From NCBI RefSeq assembly GCF_034120055.1, contig NZ_CP139368.1, positions 3,100,001 to 3,164,000 of the forward strand: a stretch of 64,000 nucleotides of DNA, read 5' to 3'. This document shows, piece after piece, positions 37,869-47,460 of the stretch. The notes below the pieces were generated by a model, which saw only the letters and a list, made by a program, of their open reading frames with translations, was not told where the DNA came from and ran no database searches. The position numbers and the translations under genes were made by a program. Positions within the stretch are counted from its first letter, which is position 1; every line of letters starts with the position of its first letter. Source of the DNA: Microbacterium rhizosphaerae. Lineage in GTDB: Bacteria; Actinomycetota; Actinomycetes; Actinomycetales; Microbacteriaceae.

Positions 37869-39997
37869 GACCCTCCTTGTGCCTGGATGGCGGTGATGGC
37901 GATGGTGTTGACGATGTCCTCCACGAGGGCGCCCCGGGACAGGTCGTTGATGGGCTTCGCGAGGCCCTGCAACACCGGGCCGATCGCCACGGCACCCGCC
38001 GACCGCTGCACCGCCTTGTACGTGTTGTTGCCCGTGTTGAGGTCGGGGAAGATGAACACCGTGGCACGTCCGGCGACGGCGGACCCGGGGAGCTTCGCCT
38101 TCGCCACCGCCGCATCCGCCGCGGCGTCGTACTGGATCGGGCCCTCCACAGGCAGGTCGGGCTCCCGCGCGCGCACGAGCTCCGTCGCCTCGCGCACCTT
38201 GTCGACGTCGGCGCCCGAGCCCGACTCGCCCGTCGAGTACGAGAGCATCGCGACGCGCGGCTCGATCCCGAACTGCCGCGCCGTCGCTGCGGACGAGATG
38301 GCGATGTCGGCGAGCTGGATGCTCGTCGGGTCGGGGATGACGGCGCAGTCGCCGTAGACCAGCACACGGTCGGCGAGCGCCATGAGGAAGACCGAGGAGA
38401 CCACCGAGACCCCCGGCTTCGTCTTCACGATCTCGAAGGCCGGACGGATGGTGTGCGCCGTCGTGTGCACGGCGCCCGACACCATGCCGTCCGCGAGGCC
38501 CATGTGCACCATGAGGGTGCCGAAGTACGAGCCGTCGGTCACGGTGTCCGCCGCGCGGGCATGCGTCATCCCCTTGTGGGCGCGCAGGCGCGCGTACTCC
38601 GTGGCGAAGCGGTCGACGAGCACGGGGTCGAAGGGGCTGACGATGCTCGCCGCCCGGATGTCGATGCCGAGCTCGATCGCGCGATGGCGCACCTCGATCT
38701 CCTCGCCGAGGATCGTGAGATCGGCGATGCCCCGAGCGAGCACGGTCGCAGCGGCGCGCAGGATGCGGTCGTCCTCGCCCTCGGGCAGCACGATGTGCCG
38801 GCGGTCGGCGCGCGCCCGCTCCATGAGCCCGTACTCGAACATGAGCGGCGTGACGACGTCCGCCTGCGCGAGGCCCAGCAGCCGGACGAGCTCCGCGGTG
38901 TCGACGTGCTCGTCGAACATCCGCAGCGCCTTCTCGTAGCGCTGCTGCGACTCGGCGGCGAGCCGGCCACGAGCGCGCATGACCCGCGTCGCGGTGTCGT
39001 AGGTGCCGAGGTCCGCCCGGAGGATCGGCAGCGGCGAGTCGAGTCCGTCGATGAGCCGCTGGATCTCGTCGGGCAGGGCGAACGGCCCGTTCAGCACGAT
39101 GGCCGCAAGCGACGGGAAGGTGCCCGAGGAGTTCGCGAGCAGGGTGGCGAGGAGCACCTCGGTGCGGTCGGCGGCGATGATGACGACCGCGCTGTCCTGA
39201 AGCCGCGGCAGGACGTTGACCATCGACATCCCCGCGATGACGACCGTGAGGACTTCGCGGGCGAGCAGCTCCGGGTCGCCGCTGACGAGCCGCCCGTCGA
39301 CCGCGCGCATGACATCGCGCACCGAGGGCGCCACGAGCAGGCGGTCCTCGGGGAGCGCCCAGACGGGTCGGTCCGACGCGGCGGCCGATCCGGTGGCCGC
39401 CACGGCGCTGACGGATGCCACGATCTCCTCGAGCCGCTCGGGGTCGGCGCGGTTCACGACGAGGCCGAGCAGGTGCGCCCGCTCGTGCGCGAGCTCGGTG
39501 AGGGCGCTCGCCGCGAGCTGCGCGACCTCCGAGGGCGTGCGCGGGATGGTGGTGCCCAGCTGCTCGGGCACCTCGCCGTTCTGGGCGCGGCCGCCGAGCA
39601 CGAGCAGAACCGGGACGCCGAGGTTCACCGCGATCCGCGCGTTGTACGCGAGCTCGGCCGGGCTGCCCACATCCGTGTAGTCGCTGCCGAGCACGACGAC
39701 CGCGTCGCACTGCGCCTCCACGGTCTTGAAGCGCTCGACGATCGCGGCGAGCGCGGATTCCGGATCCGCGCGCACCTCGTCGTAGGTCGTGCCGATGCAC
39801 GCCTCGTAGGGCAGATCGACGCCGTCGTGATCGAGCAGCATCTCGAGGACGTAGTCGCGCTCGCGCGTCGAACGGGCGATCGTGCGGAAGATGCCCACGC
39901 GCGGGGTCGTCCGGCGCAGGACGTCGAGCACGCCGAGCGCGATCGTCGACTTCCCGGAGTGGCCTTCCGCGGAGGTGATGTAGATGCTCTGCGCCAC
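37865..39997 (-). CDS. pta: phosphate acetyltransferase
   Basis: A 710-residue long-type Pta converting acetyl-CoA and phosphate into acetyl phosphate. An N-terminal P-loop-like domain (TSAEGHSGKSTIALG), a DRTGG domain and the C-terminal PTA_PTB catalytic domain (from about residue 390, e.g. DGMVSGAVHTTA) are in order. Start ATG at 39997 gives MAQSIYITS. Confidence 0.97.
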   Translation of the reverse strand: MAQSIYITSAEGHSGKSTIALGVLDVLRRTTPRVGIFRTIARSTRERDYVLEMLLDHDGVDLPYEACIGTTYDEVRADPESALAAIVERFKTVEAQCDAVVVLGSDYTDVGSPAELAYNARIAVNLGVPVLLVLGGRAQNGEVPEQLGTTIPRTPSEVAQLAASALTELAHERAHLLGLVVNRADPERLEEIVASVSAVAATGSAAASDRPVWALPEDRLLVAPSVRDVMRAVDGRLVSGDPELLAREVLTVVIAGMSMVNVLPRLQDSAVVIIAADRTEVLLATLLANSSGTFPSLAAIVLNGPFALPDEIQRLIDGLDSPLPILRADLGTYDTATRVMRARGRLAAESQQRYEKALRMFDEHVDTAELVRLLGLAQADVVTPLMFEYGLMERARADRRHIVLPEGEDDRILRAAATVLARGIADLTILGEEIEVRHRAIELGIDIRAASIVSPFDPVLVDRFATEYARLRAHKGMTHARAADTVTDGSYFGTLMVHMGLADGMVSGAVHTTAHTIRPAFEIVKTKPGVSVVSSVFLMALADRVLVYGDCAVIPDPTSIQLADIAISSAATARQFGIEPRVAMLSYSTGESGSGADVDKVREATELVRAREPDLPVEGPIQYDAAADAAVAKAKLPGSAVAGRATVFIFPDLNTGNNTYKAVQRSAGAVAIGPVLQGLAKPINDLSRGALVEDIVNTIAITAIQAQGGS

Positions 39998-40076
39998 GGC
40001 GCCAGCCTACGCGCGTGGCGCGACCGCCCCCACCGGAGACGGCCGGGGAAAGGCAGCGGGACCCCGGGAAAAGTAA

Positions 40077-40165
40077 GACTCTCCGCGAACCCGGCAGAGC
40101 CCGGTTACCCTTGCTACGTTTCCGTCCTGGGGGAGTTGGCCTGGATGCCGCCTCGCGGAGAGCTT
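40077..40165 (-). ncRNA. ffs: signal recognition particle RNA (4.5S type)
   Basis: On the minus strand the terminal stem CTCTCCGCGA/TCGCGGAGAG encloses a long imperfect helix with the apical SRP motif CAGGACGGAAACGTAGCAAG, similar to the GGAAG...AGCA tetraloop region bound by Ffh. After the stem comes TCTTACTTTTC, a U-rich end. Length about 88 bases, normal for small bacterial SRP RNA. Exact ends are estimated. Confidence 0.9.
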
Positions 40166-40170
40166 CCGAC

Positions 40171-40176
40171 AGTCTA
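40171..40176 (-). promoter_or_regulatory. -10 box of the SRP RNA gene
   Basis: TAGACT on the minus strand ends six bases before the predicted 5' end of the SRP RNA. Confidence 0.65.
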
Positions 40177-40254
40177 CCGTGAGCCGAGACCAGTCGACGA
40201 CGAGCGGGCTACGATCGATTCATCGAGCGCCGACGCTCGCCCACGGGAGGGCTC

Positions 40255-41250
40255 ATGCCAGGCACCCTGAAAGGCACCGAACCGATCACCGACGCCTTGT
40301 TCGCGCAGGCGACCACCGCGATCCTGGACGTGGTCGGGCGGGTGATCGACGGGAAGCCCGAGGCGGTGCGCTTCGCCCTCACGGCGCTGCTGGCCGAGGG
40401 TCACCTGCTGATCGAAGACGTTCCGGGCGTCGGGAAGACGATGCTCGCGCGGGCGCTGGCGGCGTCGGTGGATGCGACGGTCCGCCGCATCCAGTTCACG
40501 CCCGACCTGCTGCCCGGCGACGTGACGGGTGTGAGCGTCTACAACCCGGTCGAGCACGAGTTCGAGTTCAAGCCGGGCGCGGTCTTCGCGAACATCGTGA
40601 TCGCGGACGAGATCAACCGCTCCTCCCCCAAGACGCAGTCCGCGCTGCTGGAGGCCATGGAGGAGGGTCAGGTCACGGTCGACGGACGCTCGCACCTCCT
40701 CGCGGAGCCCTTCCTCGTCGTCGCGACCCAGAACCCCCTCGAGATGGAGGGCACGTACGCCCTCCCCGAGGCGCAGCGCGACCGGTTCATGATGCGCATC
40801 TCGATGGGGTACCCGGATGCGGCGGCCGAGGCCCTCATGCTGCGGCAGCGCGACACGATCAACCCGCTCGACGAGATCCGGCCCGTGGTGACGTCGGCAC
40901 GCGTGCTCGACCTCATCGCCTGGGTGCGCGCGGTGCACGTCTCACCCGCCATCGAGGAGTACGCGGTGGCGCTCGCGCAGGCCACGCGCATCCACCCCGA
41001 CCTGCGGCTCGGCGCGAGCCCCCGCGCGACGCTGCAGCTCGTGCGGGCCGCGAAGGTGCGGGCTGCGCTCGACGGCCGGGGCTTCGTCATCCCGGATGAC
41101 ATCACGGCTCTTCTCATCCCGGTGTTCGCGCACCGGCTCATCGCGGCGCGTGGGACTGGGGCGTCGCGCTCGCGGTCGAGCGACGGCATCGCCGAGACGC
41201 TCGAGCAGATCGCGGCATCCGTGCGGGTGCCGATCGCGTCGCGCCGCTGA
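40255..41250 (+). CDS. MoxR family AAA+ ATPase
   Basis: A 331-residue AAA+ chaperone. Walker A VPGVGKTMLAR, Walker B IVIADEINR, sensor region VVATQNPLEMEGTY. MoxR proteins help mature or regulate partner complexes, and the next two genes (DUF58, transglutaminase) are the usual partners. GGGAGG before the ATG. TACGAT at 40210-40215 is a possible -10. Confidence 0.95.
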   Translation: MPGTLKGTEPITDALFAQATTAILDVVGRVIDGKPEAVRFALTALLAEGHLLIEDVPGVGKTMLARALAASVDATVRRIQFTPDLLPGDVTGVSVYNPVEHEFEFKPGAVFANIVIADEINRSSPKTQSALLEAMEEGQVTVDGRSHLLAEPFLVVATQNPLEMEGTYALPEAQRDRFMMRISMGYPDAAAEALMLRQRDTINPLDEIRPVVTSARVLDLIAWVRAVHVSPAIEEYAVALAQATRIHPDLRLGASPRATLQLVRAAKVRAALDGRGFVIPDDITALLIPVFAHRLIAARGTGASRSRSSDGIAETLEQIAASVRVPIASRR

Positions 41251-41277
41251 CGCGACAGGGGACTCTGGGGGTTCGGA

Positions 41278-42513
41278 ATGCGGAAGGCGTGGCCACTGAC
41301 GGCCCGGGGAACCGGGGCGCTGCTGCTCGCCGTCATCTGCTTCATCACCGCGGCCCAGCTCGGGCTCATCGAGCTCGTCTACTTCGGCGTCCTGCTCATC
41401 GCGGTCGATGTCGCCGGCTTCGCGACTCTCTACCTCGTGCGGCACAGCGAGAGCGTCACGCGCACCTTGACGCCGGACATCCCGTCGGTGGGCGGTGAGA
41501 TGCGGGTCCTGGTGCACATGGATGTGCGCTCCCCGCTGCCGACCGCGGCGGGGACGTGGCGCGACGCCCTGCCGCGCGGCATCGCCGGCGTCGCTCACGG
41601 TGGCCTGCCCGCGATCGGCTCGGGCCTGTCCGGCGGCGACCGCAGGGTCGAGTTCGCATACGCCGTGACGGCCACCGAGCGGGGGGCACATCCGCTCGGG
41701 CCGCTCTCCGTCACCACGAGCGACCCGTTCGGGCTGGCCCGCCGCGCGACGACCGTCGGCACGGCGACGAAGGTCGTCGTCGCTCCCGCCATCGTCGAGC
41801 TGCCGCCGCTGTGGGATCCCGCGGGTGAGTCCGGGGGCACCACGCTCACGACGACGACGCAACTCGGTCAGGGCGCCGACAACCTCGTCGCGCGCCCGTA
41901 CGTCTCGGGCGACTCGATGCGCCGCATCCACTGGCGAGCCACCGCGCACCGGGACACGCTGATGGTGCGGCAGGAGGAGCAGGAGTCGACGCCGCAGGCG
42001 ACCGTCCTCCTCGAGCGCGCCGCCGCCGCGTGGGGCGCCGGCGCTCAGCGCCGGCCGGGTGCGGATCCCGCGTTCGAGCTCGCGGTCACCGCTGCCGTCT
42101 CCGTCGTCGCACGGCTCGTGCGCGACGGCTATCACGTGGCGATCCGGGATGCCGACGGCACCGAGCTGTGGGATCCGATCGCCGGCGGCGACGGCGACGA
42201 GGTCGAGAGTCTCGCGACGCACTTCGCGACCCTCACGGCACGCGTCGAGGACGCCCGGCGTTCGCCGCTCGACGCGGCCACGGCGATGATCACGGGAAGC
42301 GGACCGACCGTCCTCATCACCGGGCCGACGGGACGCACGACGATGCCCGCCCCGATCGGGAGTCCCGCGCTGCTGGTCGGCGTCGGACTGGACGCGGACG
42401 GGATCGAGGATGCAGCAGCCGCCGGCTGGCGCATCGTACCGCTGCCGCCGGGCGACGATCTGGTCGAGTCCTGGGTCGCCGCGTATCGAAGGGTCGGCCG
42501 TGTCCACGCCTGA
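41278..42513 (+). CDS. DUF58 domain protein
   Basis: A 411-residue protein with two N-terminal membrane helices (residues about 12-50) and the DUF58 motif YVSGDSMRRIHWRATA near residue 210. DUF58 proteins occur with MoxR ATPases and transglutaminases; the exact role is unknown. The downstream gene overlaps its end by 14 bp. Confidence 0.92.
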   Translation: MRKAWPLTARGTGALLLAVICFITAAQLGLIELVYFGVLLIAVDVAGFATLYLVRHSESVTRTLTPDIPSVGGEMRVLVHMDVRSPLPTAAGTWRDALPRGIAGVAHGGLPAIGSGLSGGDRRVEFAYAVTATERGAHPLGPLSVTTSDPFGLARRATTVGTATKVVVAPAIVELPPLWDPAGESGGTTLTTTTQLGQGADNLVARPYVSGDSMRRIHWRATAHRDTLMVRQEEQESTPQATVLLERAAAAWGAGAQRRPGADPAFELAVTAAVSVVARLVRDGYHVAIRDADGTELWDPIAGGDGDEVESLATHFATLTARVEDARRSPLDAATAMITGSGPTVLITGPTGRTTMPAPIGSPALLVGVGLDADGIEDAAAAGWRIVPLPPGDDLVESWVAAYRRVGRVHA

Positions 42514-44872
42514 GCAGAGCCGCATCCGCAGCCTCTCCCAGTGGCGCCCCCGCCCCGGTGACCTCGTCCTCGCGGGCGGGACGCTCGCTGCGCTCTTCGC
42601 CGCGATGGTCCCGCTCGCCCGGGTCATCACGCTGTCGTGGTGGGTGCTCGCCGCGCTCGTCGTTGCGGCTCTCGTCTTCGCGACCGGTGTCGTGATGCGC
42701 GGGCTGCGCGTTCCGGCCGTGGGCGTGACGGTGGCCGAGGCGGTCGTCTGGATCGCGGCGGTCACCGCGCTGTTCTTCTCAGGGACGGCGATCCTGCTCA
42801 TCATCCCGACCCGCAGCACGGTCGATGCCGCGATGGCCGCGGTGCAGTCGGCGCTGGACGACGTCCAGTACGGGAGCGCGCCGCTCGAACCCCGCGTGGG
42901 CCTGTCCGTCGTCATCGCCGCCCTCACGGGACTGCTCGCGATCGTCTTCGACCACGTCGTGCTGACTGCACGGATGCCGCTGCTGGCCTCCGTGGGCTTC
43001 ATCGCGCTCTCGCTCGCACCCTCGATCGCCGTGCCGGGCGACTTCGATCCGGCGGCATTCGTGCTGCTGGCGATCTGCATCCTGTTCCTCATCCGCACCG
43101 ACACCCAGCTGCGCCGAGAACAGGTGGATGCCGGCATCCCCAGGCGCGTCCCGTACATCACGGCGGCACCCGCCGACACGCGCGGGGGCGCCCCTGCCCC
43201 GGCGCGCTCGAGCACGTCCGCGATGGCCGCGGGCATCGGGGCGATCGCGCTGGTGGTCGCCCTCATCATCACGCCGCTGCTGCCGCAGCCGGCCGCACGG
43301 GCCGGGTACGGGGGCGCCACGGTCTCGATCGATCCGTCGCTGCGGCTGGGCAACGACCTCCGCCGCCCGATCGACACCGCGGTGCTGCAGGTGCACACGT
43401 CAGGCGTATCCGCCCCGTATCTGCGGGTGGCGACCCTCTCCGACTTCTCCGGCGCCGACTGGCAGCCCGACACGGGCCCGGCGTCGCCCGTCATCCGGTC
43501 CTCGAGCTTCCCGAAGGTCGACGTCGACCGCGGCATCGCCCTGACGAAGACGACGACACGCGTCGACATCATCAACCTCACGTCACGGTGGCTCCCGGTG
43601 CCCTACCCCGTCACCGCCGTCGCCAACCTGGGCGCCGAGTGGGCGGTCATGCGCGACAACCGCACGATCGTCGGGTCGGTGGACACGTCGGCCGGGCAGA
43701 GCTACGAGATCACGACGCAGGTGCCGTCGCCGACGTCGGAGCAGATCCGCGCCTCCTCGGCGACGATCGTGAACGGCGCGCAGGCCGGTTCGCCTCTCAC
43801 CGCGTCCGTGCCCCGCTCGGTGCCGGTGGATATCGCGAAGCTCGCGCATGACGTCACGTCCGGTGCCGCGACCGACTATGACGCCCTCCTCGACCTGCAG
43901 AACTGGTTCCGGGGACCCGACTTCACGTACTCGCTGCTCGCGCCGCGCGCCGGCGGCTTCGACGACTCCGGGGTGAAGTCCATCGAGGCGTTCCTTCAGA
44001 AGAAGGAGGGCTACTGCATCCACTTCGCGTCGGCCTTCGCGCTCATGGCGCGCCTGCTCGGCATGCACTCGCGCGTCGTCGTCGGATACCTGCCGGGCAC
44101 CGCCTCCTCGCAGGTGGGCGCCGACCCCAATCTGTACACCGTCATGAGCTCCGAGCTGCACGCGTGGCCGGAGGTCTTCTTCCAGGGCATCGGCTGGGTG
44201 CCGTTCGATCCGACCAAGGGTCTCGGCGTGCCGACGGCGTTCGCCGCCGCCGCCGCGCCCGGCTCGCCGGTGACGAGCGGGAATGCGCCGACCACGAGCG
44301 CCCGCACCCCCACGCCGATCCGGAACGAGGCCGGAAACAAGCTGGACGTGACGAACGGCAACTCCGCCGCCGCCGCTGCCGCGGCCGCCGCCGCCAACCC
44401 GGCGCCGTGGATCGGAGCGTTCCTCGCCCTGCTCGTGGCCGCCGGGGTGCCGAGCGTGATCGGCGTCCTGCGGCGCCGGCGCCTGCTCGCCGCCGCCCGC
44501 GAGGAGAATGCGGCCGCCGCCTGGACCTACGTGCAGGAGGCCGCGATCGACGTCGGGCTCTCCGTCCCGGCGGCCGAGTCTCCCCGGTCCTTCGCGGGCC
44601 GATTGTCGGCGGAGCATCCGGTGCCGCTCGATTCGATCGGCCTGCTGCTCGCCGCGATCGAGCGCGCTTCGTACGGGCGCGGCGGTCTGCGCGGGTACTG
44701 GCAGGGCGACGCGATGCCGGATGCGGCGGCATCCGTCCGCACCGCGCTGCTCGCGTCAGTGCCTGCGCGCACCCGGTGGCGCGCGGTGCTCCTCCCCCGT
44801 TCGCTCTTCGTCCGGCCCGGTTCGGTGTACGCCGGAGCCTCCGGTTCGTCGGGCGCCGCCGCCGCAAGGTAG
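42500..44872 (+). CDS. transglutaminase-like membrane protein (DUF3488/TgpA type)
   Basis: A 790-residue protein: several N-terminal membrane helices, a large extracytoplasmic transglutaminase-like domain and one more helix (PWIGAFLALLVAAGVPSVIG) before a cytoplasmic C-terminal domain. The catalytic triad can be placed at Cys in GYCIHFAS, His in LHAWPEV and Asp in WVPFDPT. The GTG at 42500 overlaps the DUF58 gene. It may process or crosslink cell-surface proteins. Ends 28 bp before tRNA-Ser. Confidence 0.93.
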   Translation: MSTPEQSRIRSLSQWRPRPGDLVLAGGTLAALFAAMVPLARVITLSWWVLAALVVAALVFATGVVMRGLRVPAVGVTVAEAVVWIAAVTALFFSGTAILLIIPTRSTVDAAMAAVQSALDDVQYGSAPLEPRVGLSVVIAALTGLLAIVFDHVVLTARMPLLASVGFIALSLAPSIAVPGDFDPAAFVLLAICILFLIRTDTQLRREQVDAGIPRRVPYITAAPADTRGGAPAPARSSTSAMAAGIGAIALVVALIITPLLPQPAARAGYGGATVSIDPSLRLGNDLRRPIDTAVLQVHTSGVSAPYLRVATLSDFSGADWQPDTGPASPVIRSSSFPKVDVDRGIALTKTTTRVDIINLTSRWLPVPYPVTAVANLGAEWAVMRDNRTIVGSVDTSAGQSYEITTQVPSPTSEQIRASSATIVNGAQAGSPLTASVPRSVPVDIAKLAHDVTSGAATDYDALLDLQNWFRGPDFTYSLLAPRAGGFDDSGVKSIEAFLQKKEGYCIHFASAFALMARLLGMHSRVVVGYLPGTASSQVGADPNLYTVMSSELHAWPEVFFQGIGWVPFDPTKGLGVPTAFAAAAAPGSPVTSGNAPTTSARTPTPIRNEAGNKLDVTNGNSAAAAAAAAAANPAPWIGAFLALLVAAGVPSVIGVLRRRRLLAAAREENAAAAWTYVQEAAIDVGLSVPAAESPRSFAGRLSAEHPVPLDSIGLLLAAIERASYGRGGLRGYWQGDAMPDAAASVRTALLASVPARTRWRAVLLPRSLFVRPGSVYAGASGSSGAAAAR

Positions 44873-44900
44873 GATGGTCGGCGGCCCTTCGGGGCTCCCA

Positions 44901-44985
44901 GGAGGATTCGCCTAGTGGCCTATGGCGCACGCTTGGAAAGCGTGTTGGGTGCAAGCCCTCGGGGGTTCGAATCCCCCATCCTCCG
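44901..44985 (+). tRNA. tRNA-Ser (anticodon GGA), island integration site
   Basis: Class II tRNA with a long variable arm. Acceptor GGAGGAT pairs with ATCCTCC; the anticodon stem CACGC/GCGTG holds TTGGAAA, anticodon GGA; T-loop GGTTCGAATCC. No CCA is encoded. Its last 21 bases plus 18 downstream bases recur at 60363-60401. Confidence 0.97.
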
Positions 44986-45003
44986 CTCCTGTTCTGCCTG
45001 GAA
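44965..45003 (+). repeat. left direct repeat (attL) inside tRNA-Ser
   Basis: 39 bp starting GTTCGAATCCCCC and ending CTGCCTGGAA, identical to 60363-60401. It covers part of the T-arm, the 3' acceptor strand and 18 bases beyond. Confidence 0.9.
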
Positions 45004-45032
45004 AACTGCCCAGCCCGCTCGTTTGCCATCCC

Positions 45033-45233
45033 TCATCGAACGCCACCCTTTGCAGCTTCGGTGGCGGGTGTGGCCTGACTGACGTCGGCACGCATCCGCG
45101 TGGCCACGACCTGAGGGTCGAGGCCCTTCGCCTCCATGTCGCCGGCCGGCGACGTGCGCCGCTCGGCGGTGTCGTACAGGTCGGCAGTGTCCGCGCGTGA
45201 GTCCGCCTCGGTTCCCAGCGTCCGAGCGTACGA
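45033..45233 (-). pseudogene. coding-like remnant, possibly the end of a mobilisation (relaxase-type) gene
   Basis: Minus-strand frame of about 66 codons, open back to a TAG at 45234-45236 and without a good start. Its product (ADLYDTAERR ... VATRMRADVSQATPATEA) has the composition of a real protein tail. It reminds me of C-termini of actinobacterial conjugative relaxases, but I cannot confirm this by eye. Sitting right at the island edge, it could be the last trace of a transfer gene. Confidence 0.35.
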
Positions 45234-45246
45234 CTACGGTACGAAA

Positions 45247-45570
45247 ATGGTCTGCCCTATCGAAGTATTGCCCCTCGAAGAAGCACGAGCCGCAAACGAC
45301 CTCGTTGTGGCTCAGGTCGCGATCCTCGACGATCAGGTCAGCTGGGACTGGACACTCCGGTCCCTCGCAAAGAGAGACCCGATCGCAGAAAATGCATACC
45401 GGTCAACACTCTCGGAGCCGCGAAGCACCCTGGAGCTAGCGATCGACCTCACCCTGCGCAAGGTTGGGCTAAAGCTCCAAGGCGACCCCGTCGAGGAAAG
45501 TATGATCGGGGGCCTTATCTCGCTTCGGTACCTCGTGTCACCCGAAACTCAGGCCTCCCGATTTGACTGA
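45247..45570 (+). CDS. hypothetical protein
   Basis: A 107-residue acidic, soluble protein that I do not recognise. TACGGT ends six bases before the ATG, so a leaderless start here is more likely than the longer in-frame version from 45136, whose extra part overlaps the minus-strand remnant. Confidence 0.55.
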   Translation: MVCPIEVLPLEEARAANDLVVAQVAILDDQVSWDWTLRSLAKRDPIAENAYRSTLSEPRSTLELAIDLTLRKVGLKLQGDPVEESMIGGLISLRYLVSPETQASRFD

Positions 45571-45745
45571 ATGATTGACGAATAATTCTTGTGGCCGCCA
45601 ACATGGGTCGCACCCTGAGTCAGCTGCGATTCGGCGAAGAACATCCGTCGACCGATAGCTGCGGGCAACATCGCCGGCCACGCGCTGATTCCAGTCGCGG
45701 TGCGGGCGCTGGACGGCCGCGACGGCTCAGGACGATACTCGTGAC

Positions 45746-46195
45746 ATGGTGGTGCTCGGACGGTTCCTGCTGCGGGGGCTGGCGATCGGCGTTGTCGTCG
45801 GCGCGGTGACCGGGTTGGTTCTGGGGTTGATTGCGTACCCGCCGACCGTGTGGTTCGCCATTTTGGAGCTCGGCATTCCGGGAGCTGTGGTCGGCGCCGC
45901 GTGCGGCGGGTTCGCCGGACTCGTGGTGATGGCGCGCCGAACAGATCATTCGCGCGTCGCGATCGTCGTGTTGCTGGGCATGGCCGGACTCGTTGCGGTC
46001 GCGGTGTTGTTCGCTCCGATCATCACGGGCGGCTGGTGCACGGACGCGCCCGTAAGCGCGATCTCGACATGCGAGACGATCCAGCGGTCGCTCATCGGGA
46101 TCGATACGTCGATGTGGCTGTGGCTCACTCTGACGGGGGTGGTCGTTGTCGCGACCGTGCTCGTGGCGCGGGGTAGCTGGGCCAAGCGCCCCTAG
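45746..46195 (+). CDS. hypothetical membrane protein, four helices
   Basis: A 149-residue protein with four hydrophobic segments (starting at about residues 5, 38, 70 and 120) and a cysteine pair in GGWCTDAPVSAISTCE between helices 3 and 4 that could form an extracellular disulfide. No known family recognised. No strong ribosome-binding site. Confidence 0.6.
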   Translation: MVVLGRFLLRGLAIGVVVGAVTGLVLGLIAYPPTVWFAILELGIPGAVVGAACGGFAGLVVMARRTDHSRVAIVVLLGMAGLVAVAVLFAPIITGGWCTDAPVSAISTCETIQRSLIGIDTSMWLWLTLTGVVVVATVLVARGSWAKRP

Positions 46196-46448
46196 ACGGT
46201 CCTGGAGCGTGCAGAATCCGTCCCTCACTGCGTCTTTACGGCTGGCGCTGGCCTGGAAGTATCAGCGGGTGAGAACGCGAATTGCCACTCGATCCCGGGT
46301 CAACGCGATGAGAATCACCATTGGCGGGCGCCTGTCGTCAGAAATCGCTGGGCGCGGGCAGGCCTTTCGACACTCGCCCCGTGACTGCGCCGCCGTCCGG
46401 GGACGATCACGGTTGCCGCGGCGCTGTGAGCGACGGTTTGATACCGTC

Positions 46449-47327
46449 ATGACGACCGCAGCAGAATCGCATTCCGGAGGTGCCGCCTCCCTCCCCTCTC
46501 TCGCTGTCACAGGGGTGACCGGAACGGTTGGCCGGCTCACTGCGGAGGCACTGGCCGACGCGGGAGTCCCCTTCCGGATGCTTGCCCGCGACCCGGTCCG
46601 AGCACCGCGACTGCCGGGCAGCGCCGTACTGCAGGCCGCATACGCCGACGCCGATGCGGCGCGCTCGGCCCTCGAGGGCGTAGCGGTGCTCTTCATGGTC
46701 TCAGCCGCCGAGAACGAGAACCGGCTGGCTGAGCAGGTCACGTTCGTCGACGCCGCCGCAGCGGCAGGCGTCGGACACATCGTCTACACATCGTTCTTCC
46801 GCGCGGCACCGGATGCCACCTTCATCATGGCTCGAGACGATTACGCGACCGAACAGAGAATCCGAGAGACGGGGATGACGTTCACGTTCCTCCGCGACAA
46901 CCTGTACCTCGACTTCGTGGACGGAATGATCGGTCAGGATGACGTCATCCGCGGTCCTGCGGGCAACGGCCGCGCCGCGATGGTCGCGCGAGCCGATGTC
47001 GCCCGCGTCGCCGCGCGCGTGCTCCAGGACACGGACTCCCACGCCGATGTCACCTACGATCTGACAGGTCCGGAGGCATTGACGATGGCGGAAGTCGCAG
47101 AGGTGCTCTCCAGCCGGCTCGGCCGCGCCATCTCATTCCACAATGAGACCCTCCCCGAAGCGTACGAGTCACGCAAGCACTGGAAGGCGCAGCAGTGGCA
47201 GTACGACGCTTGGATCTCCAACTACGCGGCCATCGCAGCAGGCGAGCTCGCCGGAGTGACCGACGACGTCCAGCGCGTGACCGGGCGACAGCCCCTGTCG
47301 CTCTCCCAGTTTCTGGAGTCGCGCTAA
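46449..47327 (+). CDS. NmrA-like NAD(P)-binding protein (atypical SDR)
   Basis: A 292-residue protein with a Rossmann fold: VTGVTGTVGRL near residue 20 is the NAD(P)-binding glycine motif, and LARDP, VGHIVYTSFF and TFLRDNLYLDF match NmrA/QOR2-type proteins. These act as redox sensors or quinone reductases. The ATG at 46449 lies just upstream of the conserved region; the long frame from 46146 is not supported. Confidence 0.85.
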   Translation: MTTAAESHSGGAASLPSLAVTGVTGTVGRLTAEALADAGVPFRMLARDPVRAPRLPGSAVLQAAYADADAARSALEGVAVLFMVSAAENENRLAEQVTFVDAAAAAGVGHIVYTSFFRAAPDATFIMARDDYATEQRIRETGMTFTFLRDNLYLDFVDGMIGQDDVIRGPAGNGRAAMVARADVARVAARVLQDTDSHADVTYDLTGPEALTMAEVAEVLSSRLGRAISFHNETLPEAYESRKHWKAQQWQYDAWISNYAAIAAGELAGVTDDVQRVTGRQPLSLSQFLESR

Positions 47328-47440
47328 CGATATTGGGAGTCTCGCAGGGGACGGTTGACTGGACACGGCCGACTTCATCGGACCCCCGCGGCTCATTCGA
47401 CGACGCCCGCCGGACGGTCCCGCTACGCGCACTCACAGTC

Positions 47441-47454
47441 ATACCGGTTATACT
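47441..47454 (+). promoter_or_regulatory. promoter and candidate operator of the toxin-antitoxin pair
   Basis: TATACT at 47449-47454 ends six bases before the antitoxin ATG, so the mRNA is probably leaderless. ATACCGGTTAT (47441-47451) is a short near-palindrome overlapping the -10, a plausible autoregulatory site for the ribbon-helix-helix antitoxin. Confidence 0.6.
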
Positions 47455-47460
47455 TCAGCC

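Noticed and set aside
36648-39800. 1050-codon minus-strand frame
   Set aside because: Only the final 406 codons (ackA) are real; the rest is out-of-frame pta sequence.
40021-40254. plus-strand leader or riboswitch before the MoxR gene
   Set aside because: The conserved structure here is the SRP RNA on the minus strand.
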